Assembly: GCF_012034205.1 (NCBI RefSeq)
Contig: NZ_JAATEM010000028.1
Coordinates: forward strand, 1-64,000
DNA length: 64,000 nt
Direction of reading: 5' to 3'
Source of the DNA: Streptomyces composti
Lineage (GTDB): Bacteria; Actinomycetota; Actinomycetes; Streptomycetales; Streptomycetaceae
Of the stretch, positions 1 to 8,165 are shown piece by piece. The notes under the pieces are model-generated. The model saw only the letters and a list, made by a program, of their open reading frames with translations, was not told the origin of the DNA and ran no database searches. Each line of letters opens with the position of its first letter. Position 1 is the stretch's first letter. The position numbers were made by a program, and so were the translations under genes.

Positions 1-831
1 TCGGTGATATCCGTCGCCCCGTCCGGGCCCGCGCCGCGCAACGACCAGGTGTGGATCGCGGACCAGGCCGCCGACGCACCCGCCGACTCGCACGGCGCTA
101 TGGAGGAGTTCTGCTGGTCGCAGATACCGCAGGAGCTTCCCGAGGGCGGCGACCCCATGGCGCCCGTGATGTCCCGGCCTGTCGTCGACGCGGGGGACCG
201 GTTGTCGCAGCTCCTGCGGATCGGCCGCCACGAGTGGCGCCTGCTGGCCCGGCTCCGCCGCTCGTGCAAGACGTTCGCCCGTGAGGCCACCGACGCGCCG
301 GACACGGCCGCCGCCCTGAACACACTGCTCACCCCGCTTCCGACCGACCTCCAGGTGTCCGAGGGTAAGCCGGGCGCGGGGCTCAGGATCTCGGTGGTCG
401 TCGCGCCGGGCCCGGTCGCCGACGCATGCCGCGCCTGGCTGCCCAGCGCCGACATCCGGCTGATCGTCTCCGAGGTCGTCGCCGACCCGGACGGTATGAC
501 CCGCCTCTGCCAGGGGCAGGGCCATATCAGCGCGGCGCAGGCGCTCGTCCTCTTCCACGTGCCTCGTGACCGGTTCCTGGTGCCAGGGCGTCCGCAAGCC
601 CTCCGGGACCTGCTGTTCCAGGCCTCTGCCGCTGCGCAGCTGCTCTATCTGGGGGCGACCCGACAGCGCGTCGCGGTGACCGCGGTCGGAGGCTTCGACG
701 CCTACGGGCTGCGCGAGGTCGCGGGCCTCGGGAGCGACGAGGAGGTCGTCTACCTCTTGGCGCTGGGTGCGGACGGCGGGGGCAAGGAGAAGACCGACCG
801 CCTGGCCATCGCACACGCGCACGGCGAGTGA
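1..831 (+). CDS. Nitroreductase/SagB-like FMN oxidoreductase, 5' end possibly outside window
   Basis: The frame is open to the window edge. A GTG at 4 could start it (275 residues), but no ribosome binding site can be judged, so it may be partial. The C-terminal half resembles nitroreductase or SagB-type thiazoline/peptide dehydrogenases: an arginine-rich helix RLRRSCKTFA near residue 85, then a helix QASAAAQLLYLGA, then VGGFDAYGLREVAGLGSDEEVVYLLALG, which fits the usual family ending where a GGF-type turn is followed by a leucine-rich helix and a YLL strand. The tyrosine/PSaG segment normally found just after the arginine helix is not visible, so FMN binding may be altered or partner-dependent. 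It is the first gene of a tight plus-strand operon with a ligase and a carrier protein, so oxidation of a carrier-bound intermediate is the likely role (inference). Confidence 0.55.
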   Translation, partial: SVISVAPSGPAPRNDQVWIADQAADAPADSHGAMEEFCWSQIPQELPEGGDPMAPVMSRPVVDAGDRLSQLLRIGRHEWRLLARLRRSCKTFAREATDAPDTAAALNTLLTPLPTDLQVSEGKPGAGLRISVVVAPGPVADACRAWLPSADIRLIVSEVVADPDGMTRLCQGQGHISAAQALVLFHVPRDRFLVPGRPQALRDLLFQASAAAQLLYLGATRQRVAVTAVGGFDAYGLREVAGLGSDEEVVYLLALGADGGGKEKTDRLAIAHAHGE

Positions 832-898
832 ACCGGCGCGGACGCACCGCTCAAGTCAGCACCGGCGTACCGCCGGGCACGTTCCGGGAATAGGTTTC

Positions 899-2365
899 AT
901 GGGTGTACTGAAAGAAGTCTTTGCGGATTCCGCTGCCCTGCACGGTGACGCGCCTGCATTGGCCGATGCCCGCTGTGCGCTCACCTACCGCGAGCTGGAC
1001 CAGGTGACCGACGATTTCGCCTCGGCGATTACTGACTGGTGGCGGGACGCGGCACACCCGTCCGCCGAAGGCCGAGCACGGGTCGTGCTCTACGCGTCCA
1101 ATTCCACACGCTACGTGGCGGCCTACATCGGTCTGCTGAAGGCCGAGATGGTGCCGTTCCTGGTCGACCCTGCTCTCGGCGCTGAGGAGATCACCGGGAT
1201 TGTTACGCGCTGCGGGATCGACGCCTTCGTCCACGACCGCGATCTGCCGGGGAACGTTCTGTGCGGACCGGTCACCCATTTGGGTGGGCTACGGCTCTCC
1301 CGGGTCCAGGACACTGGCCGCGGCCGCCCCGAACTGCTGGCGTCGACGGAGGTCTGCCGGTTCACGTCCGGCTCGACCGGCTTCCCGAATTGCATCGAGT
1401 TCTCCGGCACCGCCGTGCACAACGCTGCGCGGGCGTGGCTCTCGGCGACCAGTCTGGAGCAGGGCGAGCGCGTACTGTGCTTCGCTGGCCTGTTCAACGG
1501 CCTCGCCTTCAACACATCCCTCCTGCCGTCCCTCCTGGCGGGTGCCACGCTCTGGGTGCCATCCGGGATACCCAGCTCGGGGCACGTCATGAGGTTCCTC
1601 CGGCAGGTCGAGCCTACTCGGCTCACCGGGTTCCCAGCCCTGTACGAGTCGCTGCTCCGACGTAACGTCCGGATCCCCGAGCTGGCCACCCTCCGGGCAG
1701 CGCTGTCCTCGGCCGCGCCCCTGCGGCCACAGACGGCGCTCGACCTCAAGGAGCGCCATGGCCTCGCCGTCTGCAACTACTACGGCATCGCCGAGGTGGG
1801 GCCCCTGACGTACGACCCTGAGCCGGGCACCGAGCGTGGGGTGGGGTATCCGCTGCCTGGGGTCGAGTTCGCCTTCGGAGACGGCAGCGACGCGCAGGGA
1901 CGGATCCGGGTACGCAGTACCTCCATGGGGTCCCGTTACTTGAACGCGCCGGGCGTGCTGGAGGACCTGCTCGACGGGAACGGGTACTACCTCACCGGCG
2001 ACGAGGGCCGCATCGAGAGCGGGCGGCTGTACCTGCACGGTCGGCTGTCCAAGGGCATCAACATCGGCGGCCGTAAGATCGATCCGGCCGAGGTCCGTGC
2101 GGTGCTCGAGGCAGGGGGCGCGGCCGACTCCGTGGTTTTCTCCGCGAACAAACACAACGGGGACCCGATGCTCGTGGCGGTCGCAGCCGGTCCGCCGGAG
2201 CTGACCGAAGACGAGCTGCGCTCCTGGTGCCGGGCCAGGCTCGCTCCGTACAAGGTGCCCGAGCGGTTGCTGGTCGTCAGGGAGCTTCCGACAACCAGTC
2301 TGGGCAAGCCCCGCATGAACGCGGTACGGGAGATCTTCACGCAGGCCGCAGGATCCGGCTTCTGA
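899..2365 (+). CDS. AMP-dependent acyl/aminoacyl ligase (ANL superfamily adenylation enzyme)
   Basis: A protein of 488 residues, close to the size of a stand-alone adenylation enzyme. I chose the ATG at 899 because the translation from there begins like an ANL enzyme (MGVLKEVFADSAALHGDAPA); the frame stays open upstream but that part looks non-coding. Core motifs are visible in order: A3-like TSGSTGFPNC from about residue 156, A5-like YYGIAEVG near 300, A7/A8-like YYLTGDEGRIESGRLYLHGR and NIGGRKIDPAEV near 365-400, and the catalytic A10-like lysine in PTTSLGKPRM near the C-terminus. The lysine usual at the end of A3 is asparagine. The enzyme should adenylate a carboxylic or amino acid and load it on the carrier protein encoded 47 bp downstream. 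The substrate cannot be read from the sequence. Confidence 0.85.
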   Translation: MGVLKEVFADSAALHGDAPALADARCALTYRELDQVTDDFASAITDWWRDAAHPSAEGRARVVLYASNSTRYVAAYIGLLKAEMVPFLVDPALGAEEITGIVTRCGIDAFVHDRDLPGNVLCGPVTHLGGLRLSRVQDTGRGRPELLASTEVCRFTSGSTGFPNCIEFSGTAVHNAARAWLSATSLEQGERVLCFAGLFNGLAFNTSLLPSLLAGATLWVPSGIPSSGHVMRFLRQVEPTRLTGFPALYESLLRRNVRIPELATLRAALSSAAPLRPQTALDLKERHGLAVCNYYGIAEVGPLTYDPEPGTERGVGYPLPGVEFAFGDGSDAQGRIRVRSTSMGSRYLNAPGVLEDLLDGNGYYLTGDEGRIESGRLYLHGRLSKGINIGGRKIDPAEVRAVLEAGGAADSVVFSANKHNGDPMLVAVAAGPPELTEDELRSWCRARLAPYKVPERLLVVRELPTTSLGKPRMNAVREIFTQAAGSGF

Positions 2366-2412
2366 CGTTCCGGTCACCGGTCCCACTCACCACTGAGCAT
2401 TGGAGAACCACC

Positions 2413-2682
2413 ATGTCCAACCGCCAGCAACTGCTTGAGCGAAGCGCGGAACTCGTTGCCGCGGTAAGTGAGCAGGTCGTACCGAAGGAGAAGGCACTCG
2501 AACCCGGCCTCACCCTCGCAGATCAGGGGATGACCTCGCTGACCTACCTCCGGTTGATCGACGCGCTGGAGACGGAGTTCGGCGTCTACTTCGACTTCGA
2601 CGAGGAAGAGGAGCGCCCTCTCAACACCCTGGACCAACTGGTCGACTACATGCTCGAACAGGGAGCCACCGGTGCGGGCTGA
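2413..2682 (+). CDS. Free-standing acyl/peptidyl carrier protein
   Basis: An acidic protein of 89 residues starting at ATG 2413, with GGAGAACC as a good upstream ribosome binding site. The phosphopantetheine attachment motif is DQGMTSL, with Ser42 as the acceptor; it differs from the common DSL by a threonine. The helix after it (TYLRLIDALETEFGVYFDF) and the acidic patch DEEEE are typical of carrier proteins that dock with discrete enzymes. It lies between the adenylating ligase and a DapB-like reductase, so it probably carries the activated building block while other enzymes of the operon act on it. Activation needs a phosphopantetheinyl transferase; only a broken one is seen nearby (7876-8165), so a genomic enzyme must serve. 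Its last codons overlap the probable start of the next gene. Confidence 0.88.
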   Translation: MSNRQQLLERSAELVAAVSEQVVPKEKALEPGLTLADQGMTSLTYLRLIDALETEFGVYFDFDEEEERPLNTLDQLVDYMLEQGATGAG

Positions 2683-3389
2683 GACCCTGCGCATCGGGCA
2701 TCGTCGGCGCGTCGGGGAGGCTGGGGTCGAGGCTGGTGGCCGCGTGCGCGGACCGCGGCGTTCCCGTGGTCCTCACGGCCACCCGCACCACCTGGGAGGA
2801 CGTCCCCGGCACGCCGCCGACCGTGGTGATCGACGCCAGCCGGGGGGCGGTCCTGCCCCTCACCGCGGCGTACTGCCAGCGGGCCGGCGCCGCGCTGATC
2901 GCGTGCGCCTCGGATCTCGATTCCGAAGGAATCGACGCAGCCCGTGCGCTCTCCGCACAGGTGCCCGTGGTGCAGGCGACTAATCTGTCCATCGGCCACT
3001 GGCTGCAGAACCGGCTAACCCGTTCCGCAGCGAGCATCATGCGGAGGCTTCCCGACCCGCCGGTGGCGAGTGTGCTGGAGCGGCATACCGCAGCGAAGCG
3101 TGACCGGCCCAGTGCCTCCGCCCGTGCGCTCGCCGCCACCTGGGAGACGGCAAGCGGCGTGGGCGAGGTGACGGAGGTCGTGTCCTACCGTGCGGGCCTG
3201 GCCGTGAGCGAACACACCCTCGACCTGACGTTTCCCTGCGAAACGGTCTCCTTGCGGCACGACGTGCGGGACCTCGGAGCCGCCGTCTTCGGTGCGCTGG
3301 CGGCAGCGGACTGGGCCCATGACGCACCCGTCGGCTTCTACCTCATCAACGATCTGTTCGACCGACTCCTTGTGGAGGAGAGCCCATGA
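2672..3389 (+). pseudogene. DapB-like NAD(P)H-dependent reductase, apparent +1 frameshift near 2697
   Basis: The long open frame to 3389 reads as a divergent 4-hydroxy-tetrahydrodipicolinate reductase. It has a Rossmann motif GIVGASGRLGSRL, a segment VVIDASRGAVLPLTAAYC, and VPVVQATNLSIG (compare the DapB stretch before the NFS motif). The active-site segment is ERHTAAKRDRPSASA. That frame has no ATG, GTG or TTG before 2736, which lies after the Rossmann motif. A GTG at 2672, spaced ideally from GGGAG at 2661 and overlapping the carrier protein stop, reads VRAETLRIG in another frame. Removing one G from GGG at 2696-2698 joins the two into LRIGIVGASGRLG, the classic family start. I infer a one-base insertion: a sequencing error, a true lesion, or less likely recoding. 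A CTG start at 2679 is the alternative. The stop overlaps the next start as ATGA. Confidence 0.7.
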
Positions 3390-4150
3390 CCGCTGTCCCG
3401 GAGACTCTGCCCCCCATCGCCCAACGGCTGCGGATCCAGGTGGCGATCGCGGCGCGCTCGCTCTCGCTGGGCGGGCACGACGACTTCAACCAGGGCCAGG
3501 TGTCGGCCCGGATCCCCGGCGCGGACTACTTCCTCATCAAGAGCGCGGTCACCGGCTTCGACGAGTGCACGCCCGAGGACGTGATCGCCGTTCCACTCGA
3601 CCACAAGGCCCCGGCCTCGCCCATGGCCCCGCCAGAACTCCCGCTGCACCAGGCGGTGTACGAGGCACGGCCCGATGTCCACGCCGTGGTCCACAGCCAC
3701 TCCCCCTACGCCCTCGTCTTCGGAGCCTCCAACCTCGAACTGCGCCCGGTCTCGCACGACGGCGCGTACTTCGAGGGGTGTCTGGAGCGGTTCACGATGA
3801 CTAGCAACACCATCCTGGACATGGAGACCGCGCGCGGCGTGGCCCGAGCGCTCGGCGGCAACCCGGCGGCACTGCTGCGGAACCACGGTAGCGTGGTCGT
3901 CGGCAAGTCGATCCGGCACGCGACCGTGCACGCGCACACCCTGGAGCGCGCGTGCCGGCTCCAGCTGATCGCCGAGCAGATTCCGGGCGGCTACCACACC
4001 TCGACGCCGACCGACGTCATGGCCAAGCGCGAGTTCATCTACGACGACCTGTCCGTGCGGTCGTACTGGGACTACTGCGTCAGCCAGGTGCGCCGCAGGT
4101 GGACCGAGGTGTCATCGTGGACTGTCGGGTCATCCTCCCGCGCTGCCTGA
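3386..4150 (+). CDS. Class II aldolase/adducin-domain protein
   Basis: A protein of 254 residues of the L-fuculose-phosphate/ribulose-5-phosphate epimerase family. The metal ligands can be seen: His103 and His105 in VVHSHSPYA, and His167 in LLRNHGSVVV. Glu84 in APPELPLHQAVY takes the place of the catalytic acid of fuculose-phosphate aldolase. Such enzymes use Zn2+ to cleave or form a C-C bond next to a carbonyl, or sometimes to decarboxylate or epimerise. ATG 3386 overlaps the stop of the reductase gene (ATGA), so the two are translationally coupled. In this operon it probably works on the small-molecule precursor or the carrier-bound unit rather than on sugar catabolism (inference). The C-terminus past about residue 235 is serine-rich and probably disordered. 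Confidence 0.85.
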   Translation: MTAVPETLPPIAQRLRIQVAIAARSLSLGGHDDFNQGQVSARIPGADYFLIKSAVTGFDECTPEDVIAVPLDHKAPASPMAPPELPLHQAVYEARPDVHAVVHSHSPYALVFGASNLELRPVSHDGAYFEGCLERFTMTSNTILDMETARGVARALGGNPAALLRNHGSVVVGKSIRHATVHAHTLERACRLQLIAEQIPGGYHTSTPTDVMAKREFIYDDLSVRSYWDYCVSQVRRRWTEVSSWTVGSSSRAA

Positions 4151-4187
4151 CCCGAAGCAACCGCCCAAGGAGAAGGGCTCGTTCCGT

Positions 4188-5456
4188 ATGGAAAGCACCC
4201 CAGGACAGGGGCCGTCCCTCGCACCGCCCCTCGTCGCCTCAGGGCGCGCGGCAGGACGTGACCGGGCTGACCTTGCAATCTTGACGGCATGCCAGTTCCT
4301 GTTCTACATGGGTGTGAGCGTGGATCTCACACTCACGGCCATGGCCGGGCTCTCGCTCGCGCCGACCGTGGCTCTCGCGACGCTGCCGTTGAGCGCCATG
4401 ACGGTGGTGGCGATGGTCTCCAACTTCGCAGCGGGGATGCTTAGCACCCGCTTCGGGCACCGCAAGGTGCTGGCGGCCGGCGCGGTCCTCGCCACCGTCG
4501 GCGGACTGATGTCCATGTGGGCGATGGAAGTCCGCAGCTTTGCCCTGCTCTGCGCGGGTACCGCCGTCGTGGGGACCTACAAGGCGACCGGAGGATACTT
4601 CCGGTACTTGGCGGCAGACCGCGCCCGGCCAGGGCGGCGGGAGCGGGCCGTGAGCACGGTGCTGTGCGGAGGGGTCGCGGCCGCCATACTGGGACCGATT
4701 GCGGCCACAGCGTGCAGTGATCTGCTGCCTGCTAAGTACGCGGGGGCCTACCTACTGGTTTCAGTCCTCGCGGCGGGGGTCGTCCCGCTGGTCGCGCTGG
4801 TCCGGTCGGACCGGCCTGCGCCAGGGAAGGAGACCGCGGCAGCGCCCCCGGCGGCCAAGGCCGTCGTGCCGGTTCCCGTCAGGACGGCCGCACACACCTC
4901 TGCCTTCCGTATCGGGCTGGGCGCCCTGACCGTCGCCGGCTTCGTCATGACGCTGCTAATGGCGGCCGGACCGCTGGGCAGCGCGCACGCAGGGCACTCG
5001 GCGGCGGACAGTGCGCTGATCATCCAGTGGCACATGGTGGGCATGTTCGCGCCGTCGCTGTTCAGCGGGCGGTTGAACACCCGCCTCGGCCCACGGCCCA
5101 CGGCGATCCTCGGCGGCCTGATCCTCGGTGTTGGAGCTCTGGCCGGCGCGGCGGGCACCGGTATGTCGTCCTTCGTGATCTCGCTGGCGCTCATCGGGGT
5201 GGGCTGGAACATCTTGTACGTGGCAGGAAGTGCCTTCGTGGTCCGCTGCTACCCCCCTGGCGCGGGCGGCCGGATCCAAGCCGTGGTCGAGGGGAGCACC
5301 GGCATCTTCGCGACCGTGGCGTCCCTATCCTCCGCCCCCCTCTTCACCAGCCTGGGATGGCAGACCCTCAACGTGCTCGCCGCGCTACCCCCGCTGGCCC
5401 TGTCCCTGTTCCTGTGGGTGGCTCCCCGTCCCCTCGACAGTTCTCAGGAGACATGA
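4188..5456 (+). CDS. MFS transporter, probable product exporter
   Basis: A hydrophobic protein of 422 residues with about 12 predicted membrane segments and an Arg/Lys-rich loop (RTRFGHRK-type region, seen here as LSTRFGHRKVLAAG) between helices 2 and 3, the major facilitator family signature. A Pro/Ala-rich cytoplasmic loop (residues about 205-235, APGKETAAAPPAAKAVVPVP) separates the two halves. It starts at ATG 4188, 37 bp after the aldolase gene, with AAGGAGAAGGG upstream. Its stop overlaps the start of the condensation-domain gene, so it is an integral part of the operon. Export or self-resistance for the pathway product is the simplest role; the substrate is unknown. Confidence 0.85.
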   Translation: MESTPGQGPSLAPPLVASGRAAGRDRADLAILTACQFLFYMGVSVDLTLTAMAGLSLAPTVALATLPLSAMTVVAMVSNFAAGMLSTRFGHRKVLAAGAVLATVGGLMSMWAMEVRSFALLCAGTAVVGTYKATGGYFRYLAADRARPGRRERAVSTVLCGGVAAAILGPIAATACSDLLPAKYAGAYLLVSVLAAGVVPLVALVRSDRPAPGKETAAAPPAAKAVVPVPVRTAAHTSAFRIGLGALTVAGFVMTLLMAAGPLGSAHAGHSAADSALIIQWHMVGMFAPSLFSGRLNTRLGPRPTAILGGLILGVGALAGAAGTGMSSFVISLALIGVGWNILYVAGSAFVVRCYPPGAGGRIQAVVEGSTGIFATVASLSSAPLFTSLGWQTLNVLAALPPLALSLFLWVAPRPLDSSQET

Positions 5457-6760
5457 TGGCCGTCTCGTCGGGTCCCTTGACCTTCGGCCAGCTCTCCCTG
5501 TGGCGCAGTGTGCAGCACCTGCCGCGGGAGCGCCGCCATGAGGGCAACCTCGCCACCGTCTGGACGCTGCCGGACGGATCATCCGCCGATGCTGTCACCG
5601 AGGCGTGGCACGAACTCCAGGCCCGTCACCCATCCCTGCACACCATCTACCGACTGTCGGACCCCCAAGAGCCCCAGCAGGTGTTGCACCCGCACGCCAG
5701 CCGTGTCGACATCTCCACCGTGCAGACGGCCGCGGGTGGCCGGGACGCCGAGGAGGAGGCCCGGCGCGTCGTGGCGGCACTTGCCACGGAACCCTTCGAC
5801 CTCACCAGTCAATACAGCTTCCGAGTTCGAGTGTTGGAACGCCGTGGGCGTGCAACCCACGTGGCGATGGTCCACCACCACCTCGGCGCGGACGGCATGG
5901 GAAAGGCCATCCTCTGGGACGATCTGACCGCCATGTTGGCAGGCCGGGAGCCGCGGACCCCTGCGTACTCGCTCATCGGTCTGGCCGAGGAGCAGCGCTC
6001 CGCCACTGGGGCGGCCCGGCACCGCGCCGCCGTCCGGCACTGGGAGAAGATCTTCACCGCCTCGGCGGCCCGGAACGCCCCCCTAGCAGGGGCCGAGGCC
6101 GGGGCGGAGACGGAGACCCTTCAGGTCTGCCTGCGCTCGCGCCGCTCCCGAGCTGCCGCCGCCGTGCTGGCAAACCGATGGGAGCTGTCGGTGCCCACGC
6201 TCGCGCTGACGGCCTATGTCGCCGCCGTGGCCGACGTGCAGAAGGTGCGCTCCCTGCCGATGTGGTTGCTGTCCGCCAACCGGTTCACCCCCCGCTGGGA
6301 ACGCTGTGTCTCAACCGTGAACCAATGGACCCCCACTCACGTCGAGGCGACCCCGGAGGCCGGATTCGCCGAGTTGGCACGGCTGCTGCACCGGCGCGGA
6401 CTTCAGGCTTACCGGCACGGGATGTACAACCCGGACGCGATGGCCGAGGTACGCGGCAGATTTCCGGACCGCGCGGCAAAGGTTGAGCACCTCTGGGCGG
6501 TCAACCACATCATCGATCCGTTCTCGGCGGACTCGGTGGTCGCGGACGGTCGGGCTGAGGCGGCACTGACCTGGGAGCCCGTCTTCCAGGCTCTTGGCCC
6601 CCGCTTCTATCTGCGGATCACCGATAACGGCCGGGACAGCTGGGCGCTGCGCCTGCGGGCCAGAGGGCTCGCCCGGGACGACCTCGCCTGCATGGTCCGC
6701 CGTGTTCACGAGGTGCTGATCGCCGAGGCACAGCGCGCGGAGCCCGCTGACGCCGCCTGA
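5456..6760 (+). CDS. Stand-alone NRPS condensation domain protein
   Basis: A protein of 434 residues, the length of a single condensation domain. The catalytic HHxxxDG motif reads HHLGADG at about residues 141-147. The N-terminal segment PLTFGQLSLWRSVQHLP matches the C1 motif region (S-x-A-Q-x-R-L-W), where Ala/Gln is replaced by GQ. Two in-frame ATGs overlap the MFS stop; I prefer 5456 because AGGAG then lies 6 bases upstream rather than 3. The enzyme should form an amide or ester between the carrier-bound acyl group and a second amine or alcohol, either free or on a carrier outside the window. There is no adenylation or carrier domain fused to it. The active His pair and Asp-Gly are intact, so it should be catalytic. 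Confidence 0.85.
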   Translation: MAVSSGPLTFGQLSLWRSVQHLPRERRHEGNLATVWTLPDGSSADAVTEAWHELQARHPSLHTIYRLSDPQEPQQVLHPHASRVDISTVQTAAGGRDAEEEARRVVAALATEPFDLTSQYSFRVRVLERRGRATHVAMVHHHLGADGMGKAILWDDLTAMLAGREPRTPAYSLIGLAEEQRSATGAARHRAAVRHWEKIFTASAARNAPLAGAEAGAETETLQVCLRSRRSRAAAAVLANRWELSVPTLALTAYVAAVADVQKVRSLPMWLLSANRFTPRWERCVSTVNQWTPTHVEATPEAGFAELARLLHRRGLQAYRHGMYNPDAMAEVRGRFPDRAAKVEHLWAVNHIIDPFSADSVVADGRAEAALTWEPVFQALGPRFYLRITDNGRDSWALRLRARGLARDDLACMVRRVHEVLIAEAQRAEPADAA

Positions 6761-6811
6761 AGCTCCCGGCGTGCCCGAGGCACGGCCGGCCGACCGCTGG
6801 AGAAACACACC

Positions 6812-7837
6812 ATGACCCCTCGCCGTTTTGACGTCTTCGGGACCGCTCTGTCCCCGCACCCACGTGAGGGCGAGCCTCTGCCACTCGTCACCGAACTGGC
6901 CGCGCGGGCTGAGGAGTACGGGCTGGACGGCCTGCTGGCCTTCTACAACCATAAGAACCTCGACCCGTGGGCGGTCGCCTCGGCAATCCTCAACCACACC
7001 AAGGCGCTCACTCCGCTCGTCGCGCTCCAGCCCTACGCGCTCCCGCCGTTCACCGCCGCCAAACTGATCCACACCCTCAGCCGACTTCACGGGCGCCAGA
7101 TCGACGTCAATCTGATCACCGGCGCCGCCAACGAGGAGCTGATCCAGGTGGGTGAGACGCTCGACCACGACCAGCGCTACGAGCGGGCGGTCGAGTACGC
7201 AACCGTCCTGCGGCACCTGCTGTCCTCGGACGAGCCCTTGGTCCACGAGGGTCGCCACTACCGGTACCAAGGGCTACGGACTCACTCCCGGTTGGAGCCG
7301 GAGCAGCGGCCGCGCATCTTTGTCGCGGGCTCCTCCACAGCCGGCAAGCGCGCCGCGGCCCAGATCGGGGACATCGCTGTCACGCATCCCGAGCCAGTGG
7401 ATGCCTTCGCCCAGACATTCCTCAGGGAGGACGGCACCGGTCCGCGCACCGGCATCCGGATCGGCTTGGTGGCCCGGCCCACGGACGACGAGGCATGGGA
7501 GGCGGCCCACACGCTCTACCCAGGCGACCGGATGTCCGAGCTGAAGACCGCCATGCGCAAACGCTCGGAGTCTGACTGGAGCCGCAGGCTGGCATATTTG
7601 GCCTCCGGCAAGGAACAGACGTACGACGAGGTGTACTGGACCGGTGCCTACCGGGCGGACAAGGGCAGCATGCCGCTGCTCGTGGGGAGTTACCGCAAGG
7701 TGGCTGCTTACCTGGACCGCTACCTCGCGCTCGGGGTAGACACCGTGCTGCTGGGCGGCCTGCTCACGGAGGAAGACTTCCGACACAGCGCCGTGGTGCT
7801 CGACGGACTGAGGTCGGGCGACCTCGTCGCCGGGTAA
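6812..7837 (+). CDS. LLM-class (luciferase-like) flavin-dependent monooxygenase
   Basis: A protein of 341 residues of the bacterial luciferase/alkanesulfonate monooxygenase superfamily. Family features are the opening barrel strand, the helix EYGLDGLLAFYNHK, the strand RQIDVNLITGA followed by a NEELIQVGETLDHDQRYERAVEYATVLRHLL segment typical of SsuD-like proteins (shared only in outline), and the strand RPRIFVAGSS TAGKRAAAQIGD. Such enzymes use FMNH2 and O2 to oxygenate the substrate and need a separate flavin reductase; none is in the window. ATG 6812 follows GGAGAAACACACC. It is the last intact gene of the operon, 51 bp after the condensation gene, and is a likely tailoring step such as N- or C-hydroxylation (inference). 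Confidence 0.85.
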   Translation: MTPRRFDVFGTALSPHPREGEPLPLVTELAARAEEYGLDGLLAFYNHKNLDPWAVASAILNHTKALTPLVALQPYALPPFTAAKLIHTLSRLHGRQIDVNLITGAANEELIQVGETLDHDQRYERAVEYATVLRHLLSSDEPLVHEGRHYRYQGLRTHSRLEPEQRPRIFVAGSSTAGKRAAAQIGDIAVTHPEPVDAFAQTFLREDGTGPRTGIRIGLVARPTDDEAWEAAHTLYPGDRMSELKTAMRKRSESDWSRRLAYLASGKEQTYDEVYWTGAYRADKGSMPLLVGSYRKVAAYLDRYLALGVDTVLLGGLLTEEDFRHSAVVLDGLRSGDLVAG

Positions 7838-7875
7838 CCCATCGCACGGTCGCGCGTACCTGCCGGGCGGATGTT

Positions 7876-8165
7876 TCACCCGGCGGGCACGGTCACGGCC
7901 GCCGCGACGATACCGTGGGTGGTCCATTTGCCCCGCAGCCCGGTCAACGGGGCACCCACCACCGCCGGGCTCGGCACGGACAGCCACACGCGGAAGCCGT
8001 AGCCGTCCCTATCGAACTCCACCCGGGCCTCATTAGAACCCCAGCCGACTGCCGGTGAGCGGGGACCACGCCTTGTACACAGCCTCCTTCGCGCAGAACA
8101 GCAGCCGGTCCCAGCGCACCTCCGGGCGGTCAGCCGCGAGACGGGCAAGCGCCGTCCGCTCCCCT
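7876..8165 (-). pseudogene. Sfp-type 4'-phosphopantetheinyl transferase, 3' remnant
   Basis: On the minus strand the segment WDRLLFCAKEAVYKAW followed by PLTGSRLGF (about 8110-8035) is the hallmark Mg-binding and KEAxYKAW region of Sfp/EntD-like phosphopantetheinyl transferases. It then meets a TAA, but the next frame continues the same protein: EARVEFDRDGYGF, then LRGKWTTHGIVAAAVTVP to the stop at 7876. One extra base near 8035-8040 explains this. Everything upstream of about GERTALARLAADRPEVR is replaced by transposase sequence at about 8160, so the first half of the gene is gone. The remnant lies just after the biosynthetic operon, convergent with it, and probably once served its carrier protein. 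It cannot make a functional enzyme. Confidence 0.8.
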
